Shown here piece by piece: positions 1 to 13,500 of a stretch of 47,055 nucleotides of DNA. This stretch comes from Nemertoderma westbladi. Taxonomy: Eukaryota; Xenacoelomorpha; Nemertodermatida; Nemertodermatidae. The notes below the pieces were generated by a model. That model saw only the letters and a list, made by a program, of their open reading frames with translations. It was not told the DNA's origin and searched no databases. Every line of letters begins with the position of its first letter. Positions within the stretch are counted from its first letter, which is position 1. The position numbers were made by a program, and so were the translations under genes. Where the stretch lies: positions 1 to 47,055 of the forward strand of contig JAUCBJ010003140.1 of NCBI GenBank assembly GCA_032718475.1, written 5' to 3'.

Positions 1-3000
1 GATATCCAACTGTTAATATATTTATGTACCAAACAGACACACTGATATCCAACTGTTAATATATTTATGTACCAAACAGACACACTGATATCCAACTGTT
101 AATATATTTATGTACCAAACAGACACACTGATATCCAACTGTTAATATATTTATGTACCAAACAGACACACTGATATCCAACTGTTAATATATTTATGTA
201 CCAAACAGACACACTGATATCCAACTGTTAATATATTTATGTACCAAACAGACACACTGATATCCAACTGTTAATATATTTATGTACCAAACAGACACAC
301 TGATATCCAACTGTTAATATATTTATGTACCAAACAGACACACTGATATCCAACTGTTAATATATTTATGTACCAAACAGACACACTGATATCCAACTGT
401 TAATATATTTATGTACCAAACAGACACACTGATATCCAACTGTTAATATATTTATGTACCAAACAGACACACTGATATCCAACTGTTAATATATTTATGT
501 ACCAAACAGACACACTGATATCCAACTGTTAATATATTTATGTACCAAACAGACACACTGATATCCAACTGTTAATATATTTATGTACCAAACAGACACA
601 CTGATATCCAACTGTTAATATATTTATGTACCAAACAGACACACTGATATCCAACTGTTAATATATTTATGTACCAAACAGACACACTGATATCCAACTG
701 TTAATATATTTATGTACCAAACAGACACACTGATATCCAACTGTTAATATATTTATGTACCAAACAGACACACTGATATCCAACTGTTAATATATTTATG
801 TACCAAACAGACACACTGATATCCAACTGTTAATATATTTATGTACCAAACAGACACACTGATATCCAACTGTTAATATATTTATGTACCAAACAGACAC
901 ACTGATATCCAACTGTTAATATATTTATGTACCAAACAGACACACTGATATCCAACTGTTAATATATTTATGTACCAAACAGACACACTGATATCCAACT
1001 GTTAATATATTTATGTACCAAACAGACACACTGATATCCAACTGTTAATATATTTATGTACCAAACAGACACACTGATATCCAACTGTTAATATATTTAT
1101 GTACCAAACAGACACACTGATATCCAACTGTTAATATATTTATGTACCAAACAGACACACTGATATCCAACTGTTAATATATTTATGTACCAAACAGACA
1201 CACTGATATCCAACTGTTAATATATTTATGTACCAAACAGACACACTGATATCCAACTGTTAATATATTTATGTACCAAACAGACACACTGATATCCAAC
1301 TGTTAATATATTTATGTACCAAACAGACACACTGATATCCAACTGTTAATATATTTATGTACCAAACAGACACACTGATATCCAACTGTTAATATATTTA
1401 TGTACCAAACAGACACACTGATATCCAACTGTTAATATATTTATGTACCAAACAGACACACTGATATCCAACTGTTAATATATTTATGTACCAAACAGAC
1501 ACACTGATATCCAACTGTTAATATATTTATGTACCAAACAGACACACTGATATCCAACTGTTAATATATTTATGTACCAAACAGACACACTGATATCCAA
1601 CTGTTAATATATTTATGTACCAAACAGACACACTGATATCCAACTGTTAATATATTTATGTACCAAACAGACACACTGATATCCAACTGTTAATATATTT
1701 ATGTACCAAACAGACACACTGATATCCAACTGTTAATATATTTATGTACCAAACAGACACACTGATATCCAACTGTTAATATATTTATGTACCAAACAGA
1801 CACACTGATATCCAACTGTTAATATATTTATGTACCAAACAGACACACTGATATCCAACTGTTAATATATTTATGTACCAAACAGACACACTGATATCCA
1901 ACTGTTAATATATTTATGTACCAAACAGACACACTGATATCCAACTGTTAATATATTTATGTACCAAACAGACACACTGATATCCAACTGTTAATATATT
2001 TATGTACCAAACAGACACACTGATATCCAACTGTTAATATATTTATGTACCAAACAGACACACTGATATCCAACTGTTAATATATTTATGTACCAAACAG
2101 ACACACTGATATCCAACTGTTAATATATTTATGTACCAAACAGACACACTGATATCCAACTGTTAATATATTTATGTACCAAACAGACACACTGATATCC
2201 AACTGTTAATATATTTATGTACCAAACAGACACACTGATATCCAACTGTTAATATATTTATGTACCAAACAGACACACTGATATCCAACTGTTAATATAT
2301 TTATGTACCAAACAGACACACTGATATCCAACTGTTAATATATTTATGTACCAAACAGACACACTGATATCCAACTGTTAATATATTTATGTACCAAACA
2401 GACACACTGATATCCAACTGTTAATATATTTATGTACCAAACAGACACACTGATATCCAACTGTTAATATATTTATGTACCAAACAGACACACTGATATC
2501 CAACTGTTAATATATTTATGTACCAAACAGACACACTGATATCCAACTGTTAATATATTTATGTACCAAACAGACACACTGATATCCAACTGTTAATATA
2601 TTTATGTACCAAACAGACACACTGATATCCAACTGTTAATATATTTATGTACCAAACAGACACACTGATATCCAACTGTTAATATATTTATGTACCAAAC
2701 AGACACACTGATATCCAACTGTTAATATATTTATGTACCAAACAGACACACTGATATCCAACTGTTAATATATTTATGTACCAAACAGACACACTGATAT
2801 CCAACTGTTAATATATTTATGTACCAAACAGACACACTGATATCCAACTGTTAATATATTTATGTACCAAACAGACACACTGATATCCAACTGTTAATAT
2901 ATTTATGTACCAAACAGACACACTGATATCCAACTGTTAATATATTTATGTACCAAACAGACACACTGATATCCAACTGTTAATATATTTATGTACCAAA

Positions 3001-6000
3001 CAGACACACTGATATCCAACTGTTAATATATTTATGTACCAAACAGACACACTGATATCCAACTGTTAATATATTTATGTACCAAACAGACACACTGATA
3101 TCCAACTGTTAATATATTTATGTACCAAACAGACACACTGATATCCAACTGTTAATATATTTATGTACCAAACAGACACACTGATATCCAACTGTTAATA
3201 TATTTATGTACCAAACAGACACACTGATATCCAACTGTTAATATATTTATGTACCAAACAGACACACTGATATCCAACTGTTAATATATTTATGTACCAA
3301 ACAGACACACTGATATCCAACTGTTAATATATTTATGTACCAAACAGACACACTGATATCCAACTGTTAATATATTTATGTACCAAACAGACACACTGAT
3401 ATCCAACTGTTAATATATTTATGTACCAAACAGACACACTGATATCCAACTGTTAATATATTTATGTACCAAACAGACACACTGATATCCAACTGTTAAT
3501 ATATTTATGTACCAAACAGACACACTGATATCCAACTGTTAATATATTTATGTACCAAACAGACACACTGATATCCAACTGTTAATATATTTATGTACCA
3601 AACAGACACACTGATATCCAACTGTTAATATATTTATGTACCAAACAGACACACTGATATCCAACTGTTAATATATTTATGTACCAAACAGACACACTGA
3701 TATCCAACTGTTAATATATTTATGTACCAAACAGACACACTGATATCCAACTGTTAATATATTTATGTACCAAACAGACACACTGATATCCAACTGTTAA
3801 TATATTTATGTACCAAACAGACACACTGATATCCAACTGTTAATATATTTATGTACCAAACAGACACACTGATATCCAACTGTTAATATATTTATGTACC
3901 AAACAGACACACTGATATCCAACTGTTAATATATTTATGTACCAAACAGACACACTGATATCCAACTGTTAATATATTTATGTACCAAACAGACACACTG
4001 ATATCCAACTGTTAATATATTTATGTACCAAACAGACACACTGATATCCAACTGTTAATATATTTATGTACCAAACAGACACACTGATATCCAACTGTTA
4101 ATATATTTATGTACCAAACAGACACACTGATATCCAACTGTTAATATATTTATGTACCAAACAGACACACTGATATCCAACTGTTAATATATTTATGTAC
4201 CAAACAGACACACTGATATCCAACTGTTAATATATTTATGTACCAAACAGACACACTGATATCCAACTGTTAATATATTTATGTACCAAACAGACACACT
4301 GATATCCAACTGTTAATATATTTATGTACCAAACAGACACACTGATATCCAACTGTTAATATATTTATGTACCAAACAGACACACTGATATCCAACTGTT
4401 AATATATTTATGTACCAAACAGACACACTGATATCCAACTGTTAATATATTTATGTACCAAACAGACACACTGATATCCAACTGTTAATATATTTATGTA
4501 CCAAACAGACACACTGATATCCAACTGTTAATATATTTATGTACCAAACAGACACACTGATATCCAACTGTTAATATATTTATGTACCAAACAGACACAC
4601 TGATATCCAACTGTTAATATATTTATGTACCAAACAGACACACTGATATCCAACTGTTAATATATTTATGTACCAAACAGACACACTGATATCCAACTGT
4701 TAATATATTTATGTACCAAACAGACACACTGATATCCAACTGTTAATATATTTATGTACCAAACAGACACACTGATATCCAACTGTTAATATATTTATGT
4801 ACCAAACAGACACACTGATATCCAACTGTTAATATATTTATGTACCAAACAGACACACTGATATCCAACTGTTAATATATTTATGTACCAAACAGACACA
4901 CTGATATCCAACTGTTAATATATTTATGTACCAAACAGACACACTGATATCCAACTGTTAATATATTTATGTACCAAACAGACACACTGATATCCAACTG
5001 TTAATATATTTATGTACCAAACAGACACACTGATATCCAACTGTTAATATATTTATGTACCAAACAGACACACTGATATCCAACTGTTAATATATTTATG
5101 TACCAAACAGACACACTGATATCCAACTGTTAATATATTTATGTACCAAACAGACACACTGATATCCAACTGTTAATATATTTATGTACCAAACAGACAC
5201 ACTGATATCCAACTGTTAATATATTTATGTACCAAACAGACACACTGATATCCAACTGTTAATATATTTATGTACCAAACAGACACACTGATATCCAACT
5301 GTTAATATATTTATGTACCAAACAGACACACTGATATCCAACTGTTAATATATTTATGTACCAAACAGACACACTGATATCCAACTGTTAATATATTTAT
5401 GTACCAAACAGACACACTGATATCCAACTGTTAATATATTTATGTACCAAACAGACACACTGATATCCAACTGTTAATATATTTATGTACCAAACAGACA
5501 CACTGATATCCAACTGTTAATATATTTATGTACCAAACAGACACACTGATATCCAACTGTTAATATATTTATGTACCAAACAGACACACTGATATCCAAC
5601 TGTTAATATATTTATGTACCAAACAGACACACTGATATCCAACTGTTAATATATTTATGTACCAAACAGACACACTGATATCCAACTGTTAATATATTTA
5701 TGTACCAAACAGACACACTGATATCCAACTGTTAATATATTTATGTACCAAACAGACACACTGATATCCAACTGTTAATATATTTATGTACCAAACAGAC
5801 ACACTGATATCCAACTGTTAATATATTTATGTACCAAACAGACACACTGATATCCAACTGTTAATATATTTATGTACCAAACAGACACACTGATATCCAA
5901 CTGTTAATATATTTATGTACCAAACAGACACACTGATATCCAACTGTTAATATATTTATGTACCAAACAGACACACTGATATCCAACTGTTAATATATTT

Positions 6001-8183
6001 ATGTACCAAACAGACACACTGATATCCAACTGTTAATATATTTATGTACCAAACAGACACACTGATATCCAACTGTTAATATATTTATGTACCAAACAGA
6101 CACACTGATATCCAACTGTTAATATATTTATGTACCAAACAGACACACTGATATCCAACTGTTAATATATTTATGTACCAAACAGACACACTGATATCCA
6201 ACTGTTAATATATTTATGTACCAAACAGACACACTGATATCCAACTGTTAATATATTTATGTACCAAACAGACACACTGATATCCAACTGTTAATATATT
6301 TATGTACCAAACAGACACACTGATATCCAACTGTTAATATATTTATGTACCAAACAGACACACTGATATCCAACTGTTAATATATTTATGTACCAAACAG
6401 ACACACTGATATCCAACTGTTAATATATTTATGTACCAAACAGACACACTGATATCCAACTGTTAATATATTTATGTACCAAACAGACACACTGATATCC
6501 AACTGTTAATATATTTATGTACCAAACAGACACACTGATATCCAACTGTTAATATATTTATGTACCAAACAGACACACTGATATCCAACTGTTAATATAT
6601 TTATGTACCAAACAGACACACTGATATCCAACTGTTAATATATTTATGTACCAAACAGACACACTGATATCCAACTGTTAATATATTTATGTACCAAACA
6701 GACACACTGATATCCAACTGTTAATATATTTATGTACCAAACAGACACACTGATATCCAACTGTTAATATATTTATGTACCAAACAGACACACTGATATC
6801 CAACTGTTAATATATTTATGTACCAAACAGACACACTGATATCCAACTGTTAATATATTTATGTACCAAACAGACACACTGATATCCAACTGTTAATATA
6901 TTTATGTACCAAACAGACACACTGATATCCAACTGTTAATATATTTATGTACCAAACAGACACACTGATATCCAACTGTTAATATATTTATGTACCAAAC
7001 AGACACACTGATATCCAACTGTTAATATATTTATGTACCAAACAGACACACTGATATCCAACTGTTAATATATTTATGTACCAAACAGACACACTGATAT
7101 CCAACTGTTAATATATTTATGTACCAAACAGACACACTGATATCCAACTGTTAATATATTTATGTACCAAACAGACACACTGATATCCAACTGTTAATAT
7201 ATTTATGTACCAAACAGACACACTGATATCCAACTGTTAATATATTTATGTACCAAACAGACACACTGATATCCAACTGTTAATATATTTATGTACCAAA
7301 CAGACACACTGATATCCAACTGTTAATATATTTATGTACCAAACAGACACACTGATATCCAACTGTTAATATATTTATGTACCAAACAGACACACTGATA
7401 TCCAACTGTTAATATATTTATGTACCAAACAGACACACTGATATCCAACTGTTAATATATTTATGTACCAAACAGACACACTGATATCCAACTGTTAATA
7501 TATTTATGTACCAAACAGACACACTGATATCCAACTGTTAATATATTTATGTACCAAACAGACACACTGATATCCAACTGTTAATATATTTATGTACCAA
7601 ACAGACACACTGATATCCAACTGTTAATATATTTATGTACCAAACAGACACACTGATATCCAACTGTTAATATATTTATGTACCAAACAGACACACTGAT
7701 ATCCAACTGTTAATATATTTATGTACCAAACAGACACACTGATATCCAACTGTTAATATATTTATGTACCAAACAGACACACTGATATCCAACTGTTAAT
7801 ATATTTATGTACCAAACAGACACACTGATATCCAACTGTTAATATATTTATGTACCAAACAGACACACTGATATCCAACTGTTAATATATTTATGTACCA
7901 AACAGACACACTGATATCCAACTGTTAATATATTTATGTACCAAACAGACACACTGATATCCAACTGTTAATATATTTATGTACCAAACAGACACACTGA
8001 TATCCAACTGTTAATATATTTATGTACCAAACAGACACACTGATATCCAACTGTTAATATATTTATGTACCAAACAGACACACTGATATCCAACTGTTAA
8101 TATATTTATGTACCAAACAGACACACTGATATCCAACTGTTAATATATTTATGTACCAAACAGACACACTGATATCCAACTGT
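1..8183. repeat. 43-bp tandem satellite array, 190 perfect copies
   Basis: The unit begins gatatccaactgttaata and ends cagacacact, 43 bp in all. Copies start at 1, 44, 87 and so on. The phase is unchanged at 2581, 5161, 7741 and 8171, so there are 190 full copies plus 13 bases of the next, with no net indel. I saw no base difference between copies. The array starts at base 1 and so probably continues to the left. It ends about 290 bp beyond the stop codon of the minus-strand Tudor gene. 43 is not a multiple of 3, and short reading frames through it close by stop codons, so it is not coding. The perfect uniformity suggests very recent expansion or gene conversion, or an assembly or polishing effect. 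Confidence 0.97.
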
Positions 8184-8472
8184 GTGCGGCGGCAAACAAG
8201 TAAAATTAAACAACTCCCAAAATCCTGAGTATTATAAAACAATAATCGAGTCAAAGTTAAAAGCGTAGAATGTTTATGTTCCTTGAAACGACATTATCAT
8301 ATAAAAGTAGCGGCTCATATTAAACGAGTTAGTCAAGTTCCAAGAAATCTAATCGGCAGTTTTCTAGAAATAATCGCCAAATTATCGAACTAAACTAAAT
8401 TAATTTCGCGGCCGTTCCAAGCATTGCATCACCCCATGTAGATAAACGAGGTCAAAGGTCACCCAATTATTG
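8184..8472. other. Tudor gene 3' flank / probable 3' UTR
   Basis: AT-rich unique sequence lies between the 43-bp array and the stop codon of the minus-strand Tudor exon. It should hold the 3' UTR of that gene. I found no AATAAA on the minus strand here, so the polyadenylation site is not placed. A DR1-type motif lies close to the stop codon and is listed separately. No other gene is visible. Confidence 0.5.
8449..8461 (+). promoter_or_regulatory. perfect DR1 nuclear-receptor-like motif
   Basis: The plus strand reads AGGTCAAAGGTCA, two AGGTCA half-sites one base apart. This is the DR1 consensus bound by HNF4, RXR and COUP-TF type receptors. It lies 11 bp past the TAA of the Tudor gene, an unusual place for a promoter element. 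A 13-bp match can occur by chance, so the motif is certain but its function is not. Confidence 0.35.
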
Positions 8473-10437
8473 TTATTGCGAGTTACATTTGCAATTAATT
8501 GCCTCGACTTTATTCCGCAACACGAATAGTTCCTGTTCCATCGCGTTCACTTTATTAATGAGGAACTCGATCTTTAGGTCTCTGTCCTCCTCAGCGGAGG
8601 CGGCGACGACGCGCAGTCTGGGTTCCGTGGGTTGGGAGACAACGCGGACCGGATCGGGGGGTAGCCTAGCAACCGAGTCCGGGGGCGGCTGCTTAGCAAC
8701 CCGGGGGATCGTCGACGGTTGCGTAGCGACGAGTGTAGGAGTGGTCGCTGGTTGCGTGGCAACCGACCGAGGAGTGGTCGCTGGTTGCGTGGCAACCCGA
8801 GCTATCTCCCGCTGTAACTTCCCATTGAGCGACACCGAACTATCGACTTCCTCTAAACGAATGGAATACGTCGTCTCGCCTACGATATTGACGACTTTAG
8901 CGCGGAGCATCTTGCAACCGCCTTCGTCATTGGCGACGAGATTCTTAAAGAATTCGACCTGCAGGTCGTTGAACTTCTGTTCGGAATCGAACCCGTCCAA
9001 CACGGCGCAGATCGTCGGACACGGGAAGTCCAACAGCTTCCCGTGGAGTTTACGGAGGTTCTTCTTCTCGACGTTCTCTATGTAACCGAAGTCGATGGCC
9101 AGAACGCTGAGACACCCTGCGGCGGCTTCCAGCACCTCCGCCCGGTAGAGCGCGCCGTCGGACAGCGTGGCCACGGAGACCTCGCCGACGACCGGCTGAT
9201 ACTCGCCCCCAGAGGGGTCCGGGTCCGCGTACAGCCGTTGCATCGTCTCCAGTAGCAACCCGAGCTCCATGGCGCGGTCCACCGGCTGGCAGTAGAACCG
9301 CTGCGGCCCCTCGGCGTGCGAGACGATAACCATAAGAGACTCCCCCACCGCGGGGATCGGGGAGAATATCGAGGCGCGAGTCACCGTCTGGGTGACCAGC
9401 GGGAGAGCGTGACCCTGACTGAGCAACCACTCGCGGACGTTGAGTAACTCTGACGACTGCGACTCAACCACAACATCGACGTTCCAACAGTTATCCAACC
9501 CGGTACTCTTATAATGAACCTCGACTCGCTTATCGGGGAACAACAACTCCTTGGCGTCGAGTATAGCAATGGGCGACCAGATCCCGTTGGCTAGAGTTCC
9601 CTTACAGTCCGCGAGCTTACACTCGACGCTCTGGGCCGGGATCCCAGCGAGTTCGGCCCCCGAGACTCGTTGGATCCGGTGCACTTCGGCGGTGTTCGCG
9701 TAGTCGATGAACTGGACCGCGTAGCAGCCCGGACGGGGCGGGGAGACGCCCCCTATCGGACGGGCGCGGTAATACTCGCCGTCTTTCTCGTAGCGGGCGA
9801 TGCAGACCCCGGAAGGGGGGCCGGGCGGCTCCGGGTGTCGGAGTTCCAACTGGATCAGTCGGTTGATTCGGTCCAGAGTCGTGAGCACCTCATGCTGGGG
9901 GCTTCCGAAGACGTAGAAGCTAGAGGGCGAGTGGTACTCCGAAACAACAGTCATTATGGGAGCGGTGGGGGGAGAAAGCTTTGGGATGCCGGATAGATGA
10001 GTAGCGGGAGTTGGTGACTGTGGTGCGCCGCTTAGTGTTTGACCTTGAAGTGTACCACTCAGTGGGTGATGCGCGCCACTTGGTGGCGGATGTGTACCAC
10101 TCAGTGGGTGAGGCGCGCCACTTGGTGGCGGATGTGTACCACTCAGTGGGTGAGGCGCGCCACTTATTGGCTGAGCTGCGCCACTTTGTGGCTGCGGTCC
10201 GCCTAGCGGTGGCTGAACGCCGGTCCGTCGAGATATCACCTCGTTAATATCGCGCCCCCCAGCGCCGAAGGCACGAACTATCAACACATCAGACTCCTTC
10301 CACACCACCTCCATCTCGGCTAACTCCATCAATAGCTGTGCGTCTGTCTCCATGACAGCAGAGTTTCCGACCTCAGACAGACAGCAACGGACCCCCTGGT
10401 AAGGAATCCTAGCGACATTCTCGGGTAGACGCACCAC
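8473..10437 (-). CDS. Multi-Tudor-domain protein, last exon (C-terminal 654 residues)
   Basis: This is the terminal coding exon of a Tudor-repeat protein of the TDRD/Tudor family. Members scaffold germ granules and bind dimethyl-arginine on Piwi proteins. Residues 1-24 (VVRLPENVARIPYQGVRCCL and following) are the second half of an extended-Tudor core whose first half is in the exon at 30163-31395. Then come a Pro/Gly/Ser/His-rich linker with a 14-residue repeat, a Tudor unit with FIDYAN (about residues 160-335), and a second with AIDFGY (about 340-540). After these are VATQP-type 11-residue repeats and a heptad-like C-terminal coiled coil. The exon starts after the acceptor ttcctcctacag at 10438; its first codon is GTG (Val), not an initiator. 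Stop TAA is at 8473-8475. The last Tudor has Y where DYGN/DFGN has N, so it may not bind methyl-arginine. The ortholog cannot be named. Confidence 0.88.
   Translation of the reverse strand: MVRLPENVARIPYQGVRCCLSEVGNSAVMETDAQLLMELAEMEVVWKESDVLIVRAFGAGGRDINEVISRRTGVQPPLGGPQPQSGAAQPISGAPHPLSGTHPPPSGAPHPLSGTHPPPSGAHHPLSGTLQGQTLSGAPQSPTPATHLSGIPKLSPPTAPIMTVVSEYHSPSSFYVFGSPQHEVLTTLDRINRLIQLELRHPEPPGPPSGVCIARYEKDGEYYRARPIGGVSPPRPGCYAVQFIDYANTAEVHRIQRVSGAELAGIPAQSVECKLADCKGTLANGIWSPIAILDAKELLFPDKRVEVHYKSTGLDNCWNVDVVVESQSSELLNVREWLLSQGHALPLVTQTVTRASIFSPIPAVGESLMVIVSHAEGPQRFYCQPVDRAMELGLLLETMQRLYADPDPSGGEYQPVVGEVSVATLSDGALYRAEVLEAAAGCLSVLAIDFGYIENVEKKNLRKLHGKLLDFPCPTICAVLDGFDSEQKFNDLQVEFFKNLVANDEGGCKMLRAKVVNIVGETTYSIRLEEVDSSVSLNGKLQREIARVATQPATTPRSVATQPATTPTLVATQPSTIPRVAKQPPPDSVARLPPDPVRVVSQPTEPRLRVVAASAEEDRDLKIEFLINKVNAMEQELFVLRNKVEAINCKCNSQ
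8690..8810 (-). repeat. in-frame 33-bp coding minisatellite
   Basis: The last exon encodes repeated 11-residue units of the type VATQPATTPRS, followed by decayed units (VATQPSTIPR, VAKQPPPDS). The period of 33 bp keeps the frame. It forms a Thr/Pro/Gln-rich spacer between the last Tudor unit and the C-terminal coiled coil. Limits are approximate. Confidence 0.75.
10052..10177 (-). repeat. in-frame 42-bp coding minisatellite
   Basis: Copies of a 42-bp unit start at 10052, 10094 and 10136 on the plus strand. On the coding strand they give 14-residue units such as SGTHPPPSGAPHPL. The period is a multiple of 3, so copy changes keep the frame. It forms the flexible linker after the split Tudor domain. 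Confidence 0.85.
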
Positions 10438-10469
10438 CTGTAGGAGGAATGGAATTGTTATTCATCACG

Positions 10470-10501
10470 TTTGACCGGATATGACGTCATATCCGGTCAA
10501 A
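10470..10501. promoter_or_regulatory. perfect 32-bp palindrome centred on TGACGTCA
   Basis: The sequence from 10470 to 10501 equals its own reverse complement. It reads tttgaccggat, then atgacgtcat, then atccggtcaaa. The centre TGACGTCA is the full CRE/ATF palindrome. In the pre-mRNA of the minus-strand gene it could fold into a hairpin of about 14 bp, 32 nt upstream of the acceptor AG. It could therefore act as a DNA-binding site, as an RNA structure affecting 3' splice-site choice, or as a remnant of an inserted element. Confidence 0.6.
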
Positions 10502-10548
10502 TATATAGAACGCCAAAGGATAAGATAAATATTCGCAGTGGCAATTCA

Positions 10549-13500
10549 TAGATAATTACCTCACTAACTCGGTAGTGGACCTACAGATAAATGGGTTACC
10601 AGTAGATAATTACCTCACTAACTCAGTAGTGGACCTACAGATAAATGGGTTACCAGTAGATAATTACCTCACTAACTCGGTAGTGGACCTACAGATAAAT
10701 GGGTTACCAGTAGATAATTACCTCACTAACTCGGTAGTGGACCTACAGATAAATGGGTTACCAGTAGATAATTACCTCACTAACTCAGTAGTGGACCGGA
10801 CCTACAGATAAATGGGTTACCAGTAGATAATTACCTCACTAACTCGGTAGTGGACCTACAGATAAATGGGTTACCAGTAGATAATTACCTCGCTAACTCA
10901 GTAGTGGACCTACAGATAAATGGGTTACCAGTAGATAATTACCTCACTAACTCAGTAGTGGACCTACAGATAAATGGGTTACCAGTAGATAATTACCTCA
11001 CTAACTCGGTAGTGGACCTACAGATAAATGGGTTACCAGTAGATAATTACCTCACTAACCCAGTAGTGGACCGGACCTACAGATAAATGGGTTACCAGTA
11101 GATAATTACCTCACTAACCCAGTAGTGGACCGGACCTACAGATAAATGGGTTACCAGTAGATAATTACCTCACTAACTCAGTAGTGGACCTACAGATAAA
11201 TGGGTTACCAGTAGATAATTACCTCACTAACTCAGTAGTGGACCTGCAGATAAATGGGTTACCAGTAGATAATTACCTCACTAACTCAGTAGTGGACCTA
11301 CAGATAAATGGGTTACCAGTAGATAATTACCTCACTAACTCGGTAGTGGACCTACAGATAAATGGGTTACCAGTAGATAATTACCTCACTAACTCGGTAG
11401 TGGACCTACAGATAAATGGGTTACCAGTAGATAATTACCTCACTAACTCGGTAGTGGACCTACAGATAAATGGGTTACCAGTAGATAATTACCTCACTAA
11501 CTCGGTAGTGGACCTGCAGATAAATGGGTTACCAGTAGATAATTACCTCACTAACTCGGTAGTGGACCTACAGATAAATGGGTTACCAGTAGATAATTAC
11601 CTCACTAATTCAGTAGTGGACCGGACCTACAGATAAATGGGTTACCAGTAGATAATTACCTCACTAACTCAGTAGTGGACCTGCAGATAAATGGGTTACC
11701 AGTAGATAATTACCTCACTAACTCGGTAGTGGACCTACAGATAAATGGGTTACCAGTAGATAATTACCTCGCTAACTCAGTAGTGGACCTACAGATAAAT
11801 GGGTTACCAGTAGATAATTACCTCACTAACTCGGTAGTGGACCTACAGATAAATGGGTTACCAGTAGATAATTACCTCACTAACTCAGTAGTGGACCTAC
11901 AGATAAATGGGTTACCAGTAGATAATTACCTCACTAACTCGGTAGTGGACCTACAGATAAATGGGTTACCAGTAGATAATTACCTCGCTAACTCAGTAGT
12001 GGACCTACAGATAAATGGGTTACCAGTAGATAATTACCTCACTAACCCAGTAGTGGACCGGACCTACAGATAAATGGGTTACCAGTAGATAATTACCTCA
12101 CTAACTCGGTAGTGGACCTACAGATAAATGGGTTACCAGTAGATAATTACCTCACTAACTCGGTAGTGGACCTACAGATAAATGGGTTACCAGTAGATAA
12201 TTACCTCACTAACTCAGTAGTGGACCGTACCTACAGATAAATGGGTTACCAGTAGATAATTACCTCACTAACTCGGTAGTGGACCTACAGATAAATGGGT
12301 TACCAGTAGATAATTACCTCACTAACTCGGTAGTGGACCTACAGATAAATGGGTTACCAGTAGATAATTACCTCACTAATTCAGTAGTGGACCGGACCTA
12401 CAGATAAATGGGTTACCAGTAGATAATTACCTCACTAACTCAGTAGTGGACCTGCAGATAAATGGGTTACCAGTAGATAATTACCTCACTAACTCAGTAG
12501 TGGACCGGACCTACAGATAAATGGGTTACCAGTAGATAATTACCTCACTAACTCAGTAGTGGACCTGCAGATAAATGGGTTACCAGTAGATAATTACCTC
12601 ACTAACTCGGTAGTGGACCTACAGATAAATGGGTTACCAGTAGATAATTACCTCACTAACTCGGTAGTGGACCTACAGATAAATGGGTTACCAGTAGATA
12701 ATTACCTCACTAACTCGGTAGTGGACCTACAGATAAATGGGTTACCAGTAGATAATTACCTCACTAACTCGGTAGTGGACCTACAGATAAATGGGTTACC
12801 AGTAGATAATTACCTCACTAATTCAGTAGTGGACCGGACCTACAGATAAATGGGTTACCAGTAGATAATTACCTCACTAATTCAGTAGTGGACCGGACCT
12901 ACAGATAAATGGGTTACCAGTAGATAATTACCTCACTAATTCAGTAGTGGACCGGACCTACAGATAAATGGGTTACCAGTAGATAATTACCTCACTAACT
13001 CAGTAGTGGACCTGCAGATAAATGGGTTACCAGTAGATAATTACCTCACTAACTCGGTAGTGGACCTACAGATAAATGGGTTACCAGTAGATAATTACCT
13101 CACTAACTCGGTAGTGGACCTACAGATAAATGGGTTACCAGTAGATAATTACCTCACTAACTCGGTAGTGGACCTACAGATAAATGGGTTACCAGTAGAT
13201 AATTACCTCACTAACTCGGTAGTGGACCTACAGATAAATGGGTTACCAGTAGATAATTACCTCACTAATTCAGTAGTGGACCGGACCTACAGATAAATGG
13301 GTTACCAGTAGATAATTACCTCACTAACTCAGTAGTGGACCTGCAGATAAATGGGTTACCAGTAGATAATTACCTCACTAACTCGGTAGTGGACCTACAG
13401 ATAAATGGGTTACCAGTAGATAATTACCTCACTAACTCAGTAGTGGACCTACAGATAAATGGGTTACCAGTAGATAATTACCTCACTAACTCGGTAGTGG

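Noticed and set aside
1-8183. CRISPR array
   Set aside because: Units are contiguous with no unique spacers, no cas genes are present and the context is eukaryotic. The same applies to the other arrays.
1-8183. Splice-like blocks in the 43-bp array (minus strand TTG|GTACAT and tattaacag)
   Set aside because: Donor is weak and the implied intron would be about 20 nt; not comparable to the 54- and 89-bp arrays.
8063-8254. Minus-strand open frame of 63 codons reading into the 43-bp array
   Set aside because: Starts in unique sequence and ends by chance in the repeat; no domain or similarity, and the 43-bp period rotates the frame.
8489-9085. Plus-strand 198-codon frame over the last Tudor exon, with other overlapping frames at 9050-9996
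   Set aside because: They are shadows of the GC-rich Tudor coding frame on the other strand; no recognisable domain.
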